DNA of 64,000 nt. Origin: UBA2330 sp049293015 (GTDB lineage: Bacteria > Bacteroidota > Ignavibacteria > Tepidaquicellales > Tepidaquicellaceae). The notes under the pieces are model-generated. The model had not been told where the DNA came from. It saw only the letters and a list, made by a program, of their open reading frames with translations, and ran no database searches. Every line of letters starts with the position of its first letter. Position 1 is the first letter of the stretch. Made by a program: the position numbers and the translations under genes. The stretch lies in contig JBATSB010000084.1 of assembly GCA_049293015.1 (NCBI GenBank), positions 1-64,000 on the forward strand, read 5' to 3'. This document shows positions 10,227 through 18,420 of the stretch, piece by piece.

Positions 10227-13200
10227 TTACAATTTAATATTTAAAATTAAATCAACTGATTCTTCCAGTGTCATTGATTTCCCTTTCTCAAAACTCCTTA
10301 AAAATTCTTCTTCACCAATATCTTCTTTCAACTTCGAAACTGACTCATCGAAAACTTTTTGTTCCGGCTTTTCAAAAATAATTTTGTTTGATTTTGAAAA
10401 ATGATTTAAAAAACCTAACAGTTTAATAATTGAAACACCGGATTTTTTTTTCAAACACAGATCAATAATTCTTAATAAGAAATCTGTAATTTTTTTTTTA
10501 TTTCCTAAAACAATATTATGAGACAGAATTTCCTGAAAATATTTCTGTGCTTTGTCATATTCACCTTTTTTTAGTGAAACAGCTCCCAGATTTTTTAGGG
10601 AATCCTCAATTGCCATTTTATAATCTATCTCACGACTGATTTTCAGACCCTCTTTATAAAAGCCGTTAGCTTTATCATAATCGCCTTTAAAGTAAGATAC
10701 ATTTCCCAGCCCATTGAGAGAATTAGCAATGCCTCTTTTATCACCAATGTCACGTTTGATCCCAAGGCTATCTTCATAATAGCCGGCAGCTTTGTCGTAT
10801 TCTCCCTTATGATAAAAGACATTACCCAGATTATTGAGAGAATTAGCAATGCCTCTTTTTTCTCCCATTTCATACTTGATTGTAAGACTCTCTTCATAAA
10901 AACAACCTGCTTTATCATAATCACTTTTATCAAATGATACATTTCCCAGCCCATTGAGAGAATCTGCAATTCCTCTTTTATCTCCAATACATCGAAAAGT
11001 AGCTAGACTTTCCTCATATAAGTCAGCTGCATTTTCATATTCCTCTTTTACTATATATACATTCCCCAGATTATTCAGAGAACTGGCAATTCCTCTTATA
11101 TCTCCAATGTCACGACGTATAGCCAGACTCTCACCATAGTAGCTGGTTGCTTTATTATGTTCTCCTTTATAATTAGAGATATTTCCCAGCCAGTGAAGAG
11201 AATTAGCAATTCCTCTTTTGTCACCTATCACTCGACGAATTTCCAGACTTTCTTCATACAAGTCAGCTGCTTTGGCATATTCGCCTTTATCAAAAGAAAC
11301 ATTACCCAAGCCATTTAATGAATCAGCAATTCCTCTTTTATCTTCAATATTCCTGCGTATTTCCAAACTCTCTTTAAACATTTCTGCTGCCTTGTCATAT
11401 TCTCCTTTATCCCTAAAAATATCTCCAAGACTCTTTAGTGCAGAACCGATACCCGGTTTGTTATTCAACTTTACATATTGATCATGACTCTCTCTAAGAT
11501 ATTTAGTTGCTTTTTCAATTTTACCATTTCTATGTGTAAGTAATCCATTCAGAAATATAATTTTAATGTAAGTGGGATTTTTTGTTTCCGGAATGTTTAA
11601 ACAGATCAATTCAAAGCGAAGAATTCCTTCTGTAATTTGACCGCGTATATCCCAGTAATATCCCAATGCTCCTGCTAATCTGGCTTCTGTAAACATATCT
11701 CCTATTTCATCTGAATACATCAAGCCCTTTTCCATATTACCTTTTTCTTCATCCAGAGTTTTTAGCCAGATTACTATATCAGGTCCTTGTAATTTTATAT
11801 CTGCAGTTTCCGCAAGTTCAGTATAATATTTTAAATGTTTTTCTGTAATAGTTTTATATTCTTTTGTTATCTTTAATTTTTCATCACCGTATTGCCTTAT
11901 CGTCTCAAGCATACGGTATCGTTCAATTACACTGTCAAAAATAATTATAGATTTCTCTGACAGATTTTGTAGTAATTCCACAATTTCAAATTTATCCGGT
12001 ATTTCATCTGAACATATTTCTTCTGATGATTCTAAAGTCCAGCCCCCTCTGAATACAGATAATCTGCTCCAAAGTTTTTTTTCATTCTCAGAAAGTAGAT
12101 CATAACTCCAGTCTATTAGTGATCTTAAAGTCTGTTGTCTTGGCAATGCTGTTCTCTTTCCTCCCGTCAGCAGACTGAATCTGTCGTCAAGTCTTTCATA
12201 TATTTTTTCTACTGTTAAGATCTTTGTTCTTGCAGCAGCTAATTCTATTGCAAGCGGGATCCCGTCCAGTCTTGAACATATCTCAGCAAGTGCAGGTGCA
12301 TTTTCATTTGTCACTATGAATTCAAAATTGACTGCTAAAGCTCTTTCTATAAATAATCTTACTGACTCATACTTTGTTAATTCTTCTGGTGTGACTTTCG
12401 TTTCAGGGTCAGGTTGTGAAAGAGAAGGTATCCTGTAGATCTGTTCACCCTCACATTTTAATGCTTCACGGCTTGTTACCAGTATCTTTAGATTTGGACA
12501 TTTCGAAAGTAAATTTTCAGCTAATCCGGCACTGGCATTAATCATATGTTCACAGTTATCAAGTATGATCAGGATTTCCTTGTCTTTGAGAAATCCGGTC
12601 AATGTTTCTATTGGCGTATTTTTGGGTTCTTCTAATACTCCAAGCGCTGACATTACAGCCTGAACCAGTAATAACGGATCGCTAATAGATGCGAGTTCTA
12701 TAAACCATACTCCATTTGCAAAGTCATCAATAACCTCAGCTCCTATCTGTAGCGAGAATCTTGTTTTCCCTGCTCCACCTGATCCGACAAGAGTTAACAA
12801 ATGCGTTCTATTCAAAAGTTTTTTTGCATGCCTTATTTCATCTTCCCTGCCGATAAAACTCGTAAGCTGAACAGGTAGATTATTTGGACGAACATCAAGG
12901 GTTTTCAATGGAGGAAAATCTTCCCTGAGTCCGGGAGAAATTACCTGAAAAAGTTTTATTGGTTTGATTATATCTTTCAATCTCCGCTCACCCAGATCAC
13001 GGAAATTTATTTTGGAATTCTCTACAACAGATAATTTTTCATAAGTATCATTAGAAATTATTATCTGCTCACCAAAAGCTGCCGACATTACCCGTGCAGT
13101 TCTCGCTAAAGTAATGTAACCCATATATCTTTTCCCATTCCATTCAGCACTGCCGCTGTGAAGTCCCATTCTTGCTTTTATAACAGCATCCGTCCATTTT

Positions 13201-13451
13201 TCCTTACTAAGTCTTGTCTGAGCTTCGACTGCAGCTTTCACTGCATCATCAGCATTTTCAAAAGTTGCACAAAAAGCGTCACCGATTATTTCAAATACAA
13301 AACCATTATTGGATTGAATTGCTTCTGTTAAAATTCTGTGATGAATATCCAAAGCACACTGAAGTGTATCAGGAAATTCCTGAGAAAGCTTTGTGCTGCC
13401 TTCTATGTCTGTGAAGAGAAAGGTTACAAATCCATTGGGTTTATTTTCCAT
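10227..13451 (-). CDS. Cyclase-STAND NTPase-TPR protein, paralogue C
   Basis: A 1074-residue protein and the longest of the four. The cyclase-like domain has D15 and D58 as metal ligands, but Glu at position 54 (EIIGDAF), as in guanylate cyclases. The catalytic helix reads ARTAR (116-120), which keeps Arg and lacks Asn. Walker A is GSGGAGKT (223-230). The TPR array contains eight regular 40-residue units (about residues 667-985), several almost identical, so it is two units longer than that of B. The body is closest to B, whereas the Glu-type cyclase motif is shared with A. The upstream gap to paralogue D is almost wholly heptanucleotide repeat, and an open frame through that repeat stops eight bases before this start codon. 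Confidence 0.87.
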   Translation of the reverse strand: MENKPNGFVTFLFTDIEGSTKLSQEFPDTLQCALDIHHRILTEAIQSNNGFVFEIIGDAFCATFENADDAVKAAVEAQTRLSKEKWTDAVIKARMGLHSGSAEWNGKRYMGYITLARTARVMSAAFGEQIIISNDTYEKLSVVENSKINFRDLGERRLKDIIKPIKLFQVISPGLREDFPPLKTLDVRPNNLPVQLTSFIGREDEIRHAKKLLNRTHLLTLVGSGGAGKTRFSLQIGAEVIDDFANGVWFIELASISDPLLLVQAVMSALGVLEEPKNTPIETLTGFLKDKEILIILDNCEHMINASAGLAENLLSKCPNLKILVTSREALKCEGEQIYRIPSLSQPDPETKVTPEELTKYESVRLFIERALAVNFEFIVTNENAPALAEICSRLDGIPLAIELAAARTKILTVEKIYERLDDRFSLLTGGKRTALPRQQTLRSLIDWSYDLLSENEKKLWSRLSVFRGGWTLESSEEICSDEIPDKFEIVELLQNLSEKSIIIFDSVIERYRMLETIRQYGDEKLKITKEYKTITEKHLKYYTELAETADIKLQGPDIVIWLKTLDEEKGNMEKGLMYSDEIGDMFTEARLAGALGYYWDIRGQITEGILRFELICLNIPETKNPTYIKIIFLNGLLTHRNGKIEKATKYLRESHDQYVKLNNKPGIGSALKSLGDIFRDKGEYDKAAEMFKESLEIRRNIEDKRGIADSLNGLGNVSFDKGEYAKAADLYEESLEIRRVIGDKRGIANSLHWLGNISNYKGEHNKATSYYGESLAIRRDIGDIRGIASSLNNLGNVYIVKEEYENAADLYEESLATFRCIGDKRGIADSLNGLGNVSFDKSDYDKAGCFYEESLTIKYEMGEKRGIANSLNNLGNVFYHKGEYDKAAGYYEDSLGIKRDIGDKRGIANSLNGLGNVSYFKGDYDKANGFYKEGLKISREIDYKMAIEDSLKNLGAVSLKKGEYDKAQKYFQEILSHNIVLGNKKKITDFLLRIIDLCLKKKSGVSIIKLLGFLNHFSKSNKIIFEKPEQKVFDESVSKLKEDIGEEEFLRSFEKGKSMTLEESVDLILNIKL
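10493..11455 (-). repeat. Eight 120-base TPR-coding repeats in paralogue C
   Basis: Eight tandem units of about 120 bases encode eight 40-residue TPRs. Units carrying the phrase LNGLGNVSFDK or SLNNLGNV recur with few changes, which suggests recent expansion by unequal recombination. The boundaries are approximate. Confidence 0.8.
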
Positions 13452-13468
13452 TTAAACATTTATTGATT

Positions 13469-13699
13469 TTCATTAAACATTAAACATTGAACATTGAACA
13501 TTGAACATTGAACATTGAACATTGAACATTGAACATTGAACATTGAACATTGAACATTGAACATTGAACATTGAACATTAAACATTAAACATTGAACATT
13601 GAACATTAAACATTGAACATTGAACATTGAACATTGAACATTGAACATTGAACATTGAACATTGAACATTAAACATTGAACATTAAACATTAAACATTG
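13469..13699. repeat. Heptanucleotide tandem repeat (AACATTG/AACATTA)n between D and C
   Basis: About 33 copies of a 7-base unit fill nearly all of the space between the stop of paralogue D (13703) and the start of paralogue C (13451). On the coding strand each unit (CAATGTT) holds an ATG. Because 7 is not divisible by 3, pure units read as an endless seven-residue cycle in every frame. The AACATTA variants introduce TAA in one frame. The resulting 76-codon open frame is a by-product of the repeat and is not called as a gene. Confidence 0.95.
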
Positions 13700-13702
13700 T
13701 CA

Positions 13703-16549
13703 TCATGTCATATTTTTCAATTTACTAATATACTCCTCAACAATTTTCATTTGTTCATTACCACTATTAAATTTAAAATTATCATTACCGGATTTTACAA
13801 AATTAAAGTATCTCAATGAATTTACATAATCTTTTAATTTAAAATACGAAACACCTAAATTGAAATAATTATTGGCAAGAAAATAATCATTATTAGATTC
13901 ATTTCCAGTCTGTATGGATTCATTGAAAAGTTCAATAGCTCTTTCCTCATCTCCTGTTTTCGATACGACTTCTCCAAGATACATCAAAGCTACAAGATAA
14001 CTATCTTTATATCCGTGCTCTTTTATAATTACAATTGACCTTTGAAGTAATTCAACAGCTTTCTCATATTGATTTAGACCTGAAAAAATACAACCAAGAT
14101 TAACTAAATTAACTGAAATTAAAAAATTATCACCAAACTGATAAGCAATTTCAAGACTTTCTTCTGAATATGTTTTGGCGAGCTCAAAATTTTTTCTTCT
14201 GAATTCATATACTCCAAGACTTGCAAGAATTAAACATATATTATGAGTATCATCTAATTCTTTAAAAATTTCAAGTGCTTCAATTCTATATTTCAACACA
14301 AATTTTGGATCGCCTTTTATGTTTACTGTTGCTGACATATTAAAAAGCAATACTCCGATTTCTGTTTTATTATTTACTTCCCTGAAGATAGTAAGAGCTT
14401 CTTCAAAATATTCAAGTGCTTCAGCAGATCTTTCCAGATTTTTATTAATACTTGATCCGAGAAGATTGAGACAACTTGCTATATTAAATTTATCGTTATA
14501 TTTTTTGGCAATTATAAGACCTTCCTTTGCATAATATTCAGCATCAGCAGAATCCCCAAGATGAGAAGCCATTAATCCCGCTGTATATAGAACTCTTACT
14601 TTTGGCAATTCCTTTACAGGTAATGTTGAATTTAAAATTTTCAGACTTACCTGAAGTCCTTCCATATAGTAACCTTTGATATCATAAAATAAACCTAGGA
14701 TACCAATAATTTTGCAGGCTACTTCAGTATCATTTTCGACAGCCCATTGAACTGCTGCTCTGATATTATCAAGTTCTGTATCCATTAATTTTATCCATTG
14801 AAGCTGTGTCATTCCTTTTGATCTTATTTCTTCTACATTGCACAGTTCATTAAAATATGAAAAATGTTTCCGGTAAACTTCATGCTTTTTTTCAAGCATT
14901 TCTTTAGTATATTCTTTAATTGTTTCCAGCATAAAAAACCTTATAGATCCTGAACTTTCTTTAGCGCTAATTAAAGATTTGTCTAAGAGAAGTGAATTGA
15001 AATCCAGTATTTCTGATTCTTCAATTTCTTCATCAGTGCATATTTGCTCAGCGGTATCAATCGTCCATCCGCCGGAAAATACCGATAAACGCTGAAGCAG
15101 TAACTTTTCTTTATCTGAAAGTAGATCATAACTCCAGTCTATCATAGCTCTTAAGGTCTGCTGTCTTGGAAGAGCAGTTCGTTTACCTCCGGTTAAAAGC
15201 TGAAATCTGTTATCCAATTTTTCACAAATCTTTTCAAGCGTCAAAATTTTAGTCCTTGCTGCGGCAAGCTCGATCGCAAAAGGTATTCCGTCAAGATGAT
15301 AACATATCTGAGCCAGTGCAGGTGCATTCTCATTATTAATTTTAAATCCGGGGCTGACTGACAAAGCTCTTTCAATAAATAATCTTACTGCTTCAAATTG
15401 AGATAATTCAATGGGACTATTTACTTCATTTGGTTCAGGATGCGACAAAGAAATTATATTATATAAATGTTCACCTTCGATCCTTAATGCTTCTCTGCTG
15501 GTAACAATGATTTTAAGTTTTGGACAATTTTGTAACAGCTTTTCAGCAAGCTCTGCGCAGGCAGCAACTAAATGTTCGCAGTTATCTAATATTAAAAGTA
15601 ATTCCTTATCCTTTAGATAGTTGATAAGAGTAATGATTGTTTCCTGATTTGACTGCTCATTAATTCCTAAGGATTTTGCTGTCGTCTGTGCAATTAATTC
15701 AGGATCCGATATCGGTGCAAACTCTGATATCCATACTCCGTTTGTATATTGATCGATCAGCTCTGCTGCTGCCTGTAAAGAAAGTCTGGTCTTACCTATT
15801 CCGCCTGGTCCGATTATTGATACTAATCTGTTTTCAGCGGTTAATTTTTTTATTTCTTTAATTTCCTTTTCTCTGCCGATAAAACTTGTAAGCTGAATTG
15901 GTAAATTATTCGGACGTGCATCAAGTGTATTTAACGGAGGAAATTCTTTTCTCAGTCCGGTTGCAGTTACCTGAAAAAGCTTAATAGGATTTATCAGATC
16001 TTTTAGTCTCCGTTCACCAAGATCTCTGAATGAAATTTCACTTTCATGTTCTGTCTCAAAGTCTCTAAGACTCGAAGAATCCATTTTTAAAAAACTTAGA
16101 GTATTTGTGTCTTTGAGGCTATTATTAAAGAGCATATCATAAGTATTATTTGAAATAATGATCTGCTCACCATAAGCTGCAGACATCACTCGTGCAGCTC
16201 TGGCCAGAGTAATATAACCCATGTAATTTTTTCCGTTCCATTCAGCATTTCCGCTATGAATACCTATTCTCACTTTGATCACAGCATCTTCCCATTTCTC
16301 ATCAGAGAGTTTTAAATGTATATCAACAGCTGCCCTGACAGCATCACCGGCATTTTGAAAAGCTGCACAGTATCCGTCACCGGTATTTTTAAAAATGAAT
16401 CCGTTATTGGATTCGATGGCATCTCGTAATATTTTATTATGAACTCCAAGCGCAGCAGGTAATGAATCAGGAAATTCCTGAGACATCTTTGTACTTCCTT
16501 CAATGTCAGTGAAGAGAAATGTTATATTTCCTGTAGGTTTATTTTCCAT
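13703..16549 (-). CDS. Cyclase-STAND NTPase-TPR protein, paralogue D (mosaic)
   Basis: A 948-residue protein of the same family. Residues 1 to about 205 follow paralogue B, including the Lys-type motif KNTGDGY (K54, D58), ARAAR (116-120) and the 30-residue insertion with MDSSSLRDFE. From the RPNNLPIQLTSFIG linker onward the protein follows paralogue A: Walker A GPGGIGKT, LLLILDN, the LDGIPFAIEL region and the degenerate TPR tail. A short B/C-type patch (GGKRTALPRQQTLR) lies inside the A-like part. The gene therefore looks like a recombinant between two sister genes. Heptanucleotide arrays flank it on both sides. Function is as for the paralogues: probably an ATP-gated sensor with a cyclase-like output domain of uncertain activity. 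Confidence 0.87.
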   Translation of the reverse strand: MENKPTGNITFLFTDIEGSTKMSQEFPDSLPAALGVHNKILRDAIESNNGFIFKNTGDGYCAAFQNAGDAVRAAVDIHLKLSDEKWEDAVIKVRIGIHSGNAEWNGKNYMGYITLARAARVMSAAYGEQIIISNNTYDMLFNNSLKDTNTLSFLKMDSSSLRDFETEHESEISFRDLGERRLKDLINPIKLFQVTATGLRKEFPPLNTLDARPNNLPIQLTSFIGREKEIKEIKKLTAENRLVSIIGPGGIGKTRLSLQAAAELIDQYTNGVWISEFAPISDPELIAQTTAKSLGINEQSNQETIITLINYLKDKELLLILDNCEHLVAACAELAEKLLQNCPKLKIIVTSREALRIEGEHLYNIISLSHPEPNEVNSPIELSQFEAVRLFIERALSVSPGFKINNENAPALAQICYHLDGIPFAIELAAARTKILTLEKICEKLDNRFQLLTGGKRTALPRQQTLRAMIDWSYDLLSDKEKLLLQRLSVFSGGWTIDTAEQICTDEEIEESEILDFNSLLLDKSLISAKESSGSIRFFMLETIKEYTKEMLEKKHEVYRKHFSYFNELCNVEEIRSKGMTQLQWIKLMDTELDNIRAAVQWAVENDTEVACKIIGILGLFYDIKGYYMEGLQVSLKILNSTLPVKELPKVRVLYTAGLMASHLGDSADAEYYAKEGLIIAKKYNDKFNIASCLNLLGSSINKNLERSAEALEYFEEALTIFREVNNKTEIGVLLFNMSATVNIKGDPKFVLKYRIEALEIFKELDDTHNICLILASLGVYEFRRKNFELAKTYSEESLEIAYQFGDNFLISVNLVNLGCIFSGLNQYEKAVELLQRSIVIIKEHGYKDSYLVALMYLGEVVSKTGDEERAIELFNESIQTGNESNNDYFLANNYFNLGVSYFKLKDYVNSLRYFNFVKSGNDNFKFNSGNEQMKIVEEYISKLKNMT

Positions 16550-16567
16550 ATAAACAATTAATGTTTT

Positions 16568-16665
16568 TCATTGAACATAGAACATTGAACATTGAACATT
16601 GAACATTGAACATAGAACATAGAACATTGAACATTGAACATTGAACATTGAACATTGAACATTGA
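16568..16665. repeat. Heptanucleotide tandem repeat (AACATTG/AACATAG)n upstream of D
   Basis: About 14 copies of a 7-base unit, with AACATAG variants interspersed, lie between the stop of the small membrane protein gene and the start of paralogue D (about 20 bases away). Confidence 0.93.
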
Positions 16666-16679
16666 TTTATCATGCTTGA

Positions 16680-17075
16680 TTAATTTTGATCCAAAACACA
16701 ATAAATTATAAATATACCTATGAACATTGAAAATGGTGATATTACTTTTAAATAAAACGGCTTTAATATTTTAGAACTCTTAACCGAAAAAGCATGATGC
16801 ATTTTAGGTGGAATAAAATACAAAACAAATGAAGTAGTGATCATAAACCACCCAAACACTTTAAACAAATCCGGATATCTTGAAAGATCAGAATAGATCA
16901 CAAGTGCAGCAGCAGGTATCAACCGAATCGTGATCTCAGCGTAATTTATAAAATTTGTACTGCCTGCTTTACCAATGATCTGCTGCACTTTCATTGGAGC
17001 AAACAGCATCAATATTCCGGCAAAGATCAGAAATATTCCAAAAAGAATTACTATAAATTTTGAAACTTCAATCAA
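16680..17075 (-). CDS. Small hydrophobic membrane protein
   Basis: A 131-residue protein with about four hydrophobic helices, near residues 7-27, 45-62, 70-88 and 108-127, and a basic loop around 90-105. It is probably an inner-membrane protein. I do not recognise the family; the size and helix pattern are reminiscent of DoxX- or DUF4345-like proteins, but no diagnostic motif is seen. The start is TTG directly after the TAA of the NmrA-like gene (TAATTG, no gap), which points to translational coupling with it. The next Met is at residue 23 and would remove the first helix. Confidence 0.6.
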   Translation of the reverse strand: MIEVSKFIVILFGIFLIFAGILMLFAPMKVQQIIGKAGSTNFINYAEITIRLIPAAALVIYSDLSRYPDLFKVFGWFMITTSFVLYFIPPKMHHAFSVKSSKILKPFYLKVISPFSMFIGIFIIYCVLDQN

Positions 17076-18026
17076 TTATTCAATAGGTATTTTACTGCCA
17101 TATACCGACAGCCATTTATCAAAGTCCATCAGCTCAGGATTCAGCTCTTTTGAATAGGCTTCATCTCGGATTTCATTGAATTCTTTATTGAAATCTCTTT
17201 TGAACTGGAACATGTTTCCCAGATCGTCAGCACCCGGAAAACCAAAGTTACGAAACTGTTCGGGAGTTACATTATTAAAAATTACATTTATGCCGAGAGC
17301 TTTGGAAAGTCTTTCCGCCATTTCAGCACCGCTTAATTTTTCTCCTGTGACACCAATAGTTTTGCCAATCACTTCTCCTTCCTTTTTGAATATACCGTAA
17401 GCGCATCTGCCGATATCTTCAGCTCCCATACCCGGAAGTTTTTTATCATCCATTGGGAATGCAATATAATAATTTCCGTCTTCAGCTTTTTTCGGTCCCA
17501 TTCCAAAATAAATCAAGTTGTCCCAGTAAAATGAAGTTCTCAAAAAAGTCACAGGAAGTCCTGCTTCAGTAAAGAGTTTATCTGCTGCACCTTTACCATC
17601 GAAGTGCGGGACTTTGTATTTCCCCTGAAGGGTCGGCATCCTGTCGTCCTCTAAAGGCACTAACTCTCTTGTATCTTCGAGAGTTGACCATATTATATGT
17701 TTTAGATTCGATTCTTTTGCTGCATTTACAAAATCCATAACCTGCTGATATTCTTTTTCTGCTGAAAAATGTTCCCAGAAAAATGTAACAAAGAAAGCAC
17801 CGTAAGCACTTTCAAGTGCTTTCTTAATACTTTCCGGATCATCAATATCAGCTGACACTACTTCCGCACCAAGATCCGCAAGCGCTTTTGCTTTATCGGA
17901 ATTTATATCCCTTGTTACTGCGCGTGCTGAAAACTCAGAATTCTTGTCATCTAATATTGCTCTTGCAAGCCCGCCGCCCTGCGCACCTGTTGCACCAAAG
18001 ACAGTTATGATCTTTTTATTTTCCAT
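17076..18026 (-). CDS. NmrA-like NAD(P)-binding protein
   Basis: A 316-residue protein with an N-terminal Rossmann fold. The dinucleotide motif GATGAQGGG lies at residues 10-18, an Asp-rich strand (VVSADIDDPES) follows, and a mid-protein segment (IIWSTLED) is typical of the NmrA/atypical short-chain dehydrogenase family. The active-site Tyr-x-x-x-Lys of classical short-chain dehydrogenases is not evident, so it may be a redox sensor or an NADPH-dependent reductase of unknown substrate. It heads a minus-strand run and is followed with no gap by the small membrane protein. It diverges from the SUF operon across a 394-base gap. Confidence 0.88.
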   Translation of the reverse strand: MENKKIITVFGATGAQGGGLARAILDDKNSEFSARAVTRDINSDKAKALADLGAEVVSADIDDPESIKKALESAYGAFFVTFFWEHFSAEKEYQQVMDFVNAAKESNLKHIIWSTLEDTRELVPLEDDRMPTLQGKYKVPHFDGKGAADKLFTEAGLPVTFLRTSFYWDNLIYFGMGPKKAEDGNYYIAFPMDDKKLPGMGAEDIGRCAYGIFKKEGEVIGKTIGVTGEKLSGAEMAERLSKALGINVIFNNVTPEQFRNFGFPGADDLGNMFQFKRDFNKEFNEIRDEAYSKELNPELMDFDKWLSVYGSKIPIE

Positions 18027-18420
18027 TTTTATATGTTTTAGTTTTTTAAAAAATTCTTATTCTTTTTTATTAAACCTGATATTTCAGTTATGACCAATAA
18101 ATTTATTTCAGATTGAGTAATCAAAATATTAAAATCATACTAATGATTCATCCTAATTTTAAATTTCTTTTTTGAAAATTGATGAAGTTTTTAAAACCTT
18201 TGAATTAGGATGCAAATAGTTTGATAGACCACTTAAGAGTAATTTTTTTTAAAATTTTCAATAATCATGTCCATCTCTTCTGAAGTTTTTTCAATGGACA
18301 ATTTTGGAAAAGGGAAAATTGTTAACTATTACCGAATTTACTTTAATACTGCCTTTATTTTTTGATTATATAAGACTAATTTAGTCCTAATTAAAAAATC
18401 TCACGAAACAACCAATTAAT
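18027..18420. other. Divergent promoter region between nmrA-like gene and sufB
   Basis: Three hundred and ninety-four AT-rich bases between divergent genes. It holds 10-base inverted arms, CATCCTAATT (18149-18158) and AATTAGGATG (18203-18212), and the IscR-type palindrome at 18374-18386. No open reading frame or RNA gene was recognised. Confidence 0.6.
18374..18386. promoter_or_regulatory. IscR/Rrf2-type operator upstream of the SUF operon
   Basis: The palindrome GACTAATTTAGTC fits the core GACT-R-WWW-Y-AGTC of the type 1 IscR site described in enterobacteria. It lies 35 bases before the sufB start and directly abuts a TATATAAG sequence that could be the -10 box, so a bound regulator would be expected to block transcription. 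No Rrf2-family gene lies in the window. The outer flanks of the consensus match poorly, so the identity of the regulator is an inference. Confidence 0.6.

Noticed and set aside
13460..13690. A 76-codon open frame reading a seven-residue cycle
   Set aside because: It is the translation of a pure heptanucleotide repeat; any such array without stop variants is open in all frames. No independent evidence of a gene.
43..16549. Classical LuxR/AfsR-type transcription regulators
   Set aside because: The NTPase and TPR parts resemble that group, but no helix-turn-helix or OmpR-type DNA-binding domain is visible at either end of any of the four proteins.
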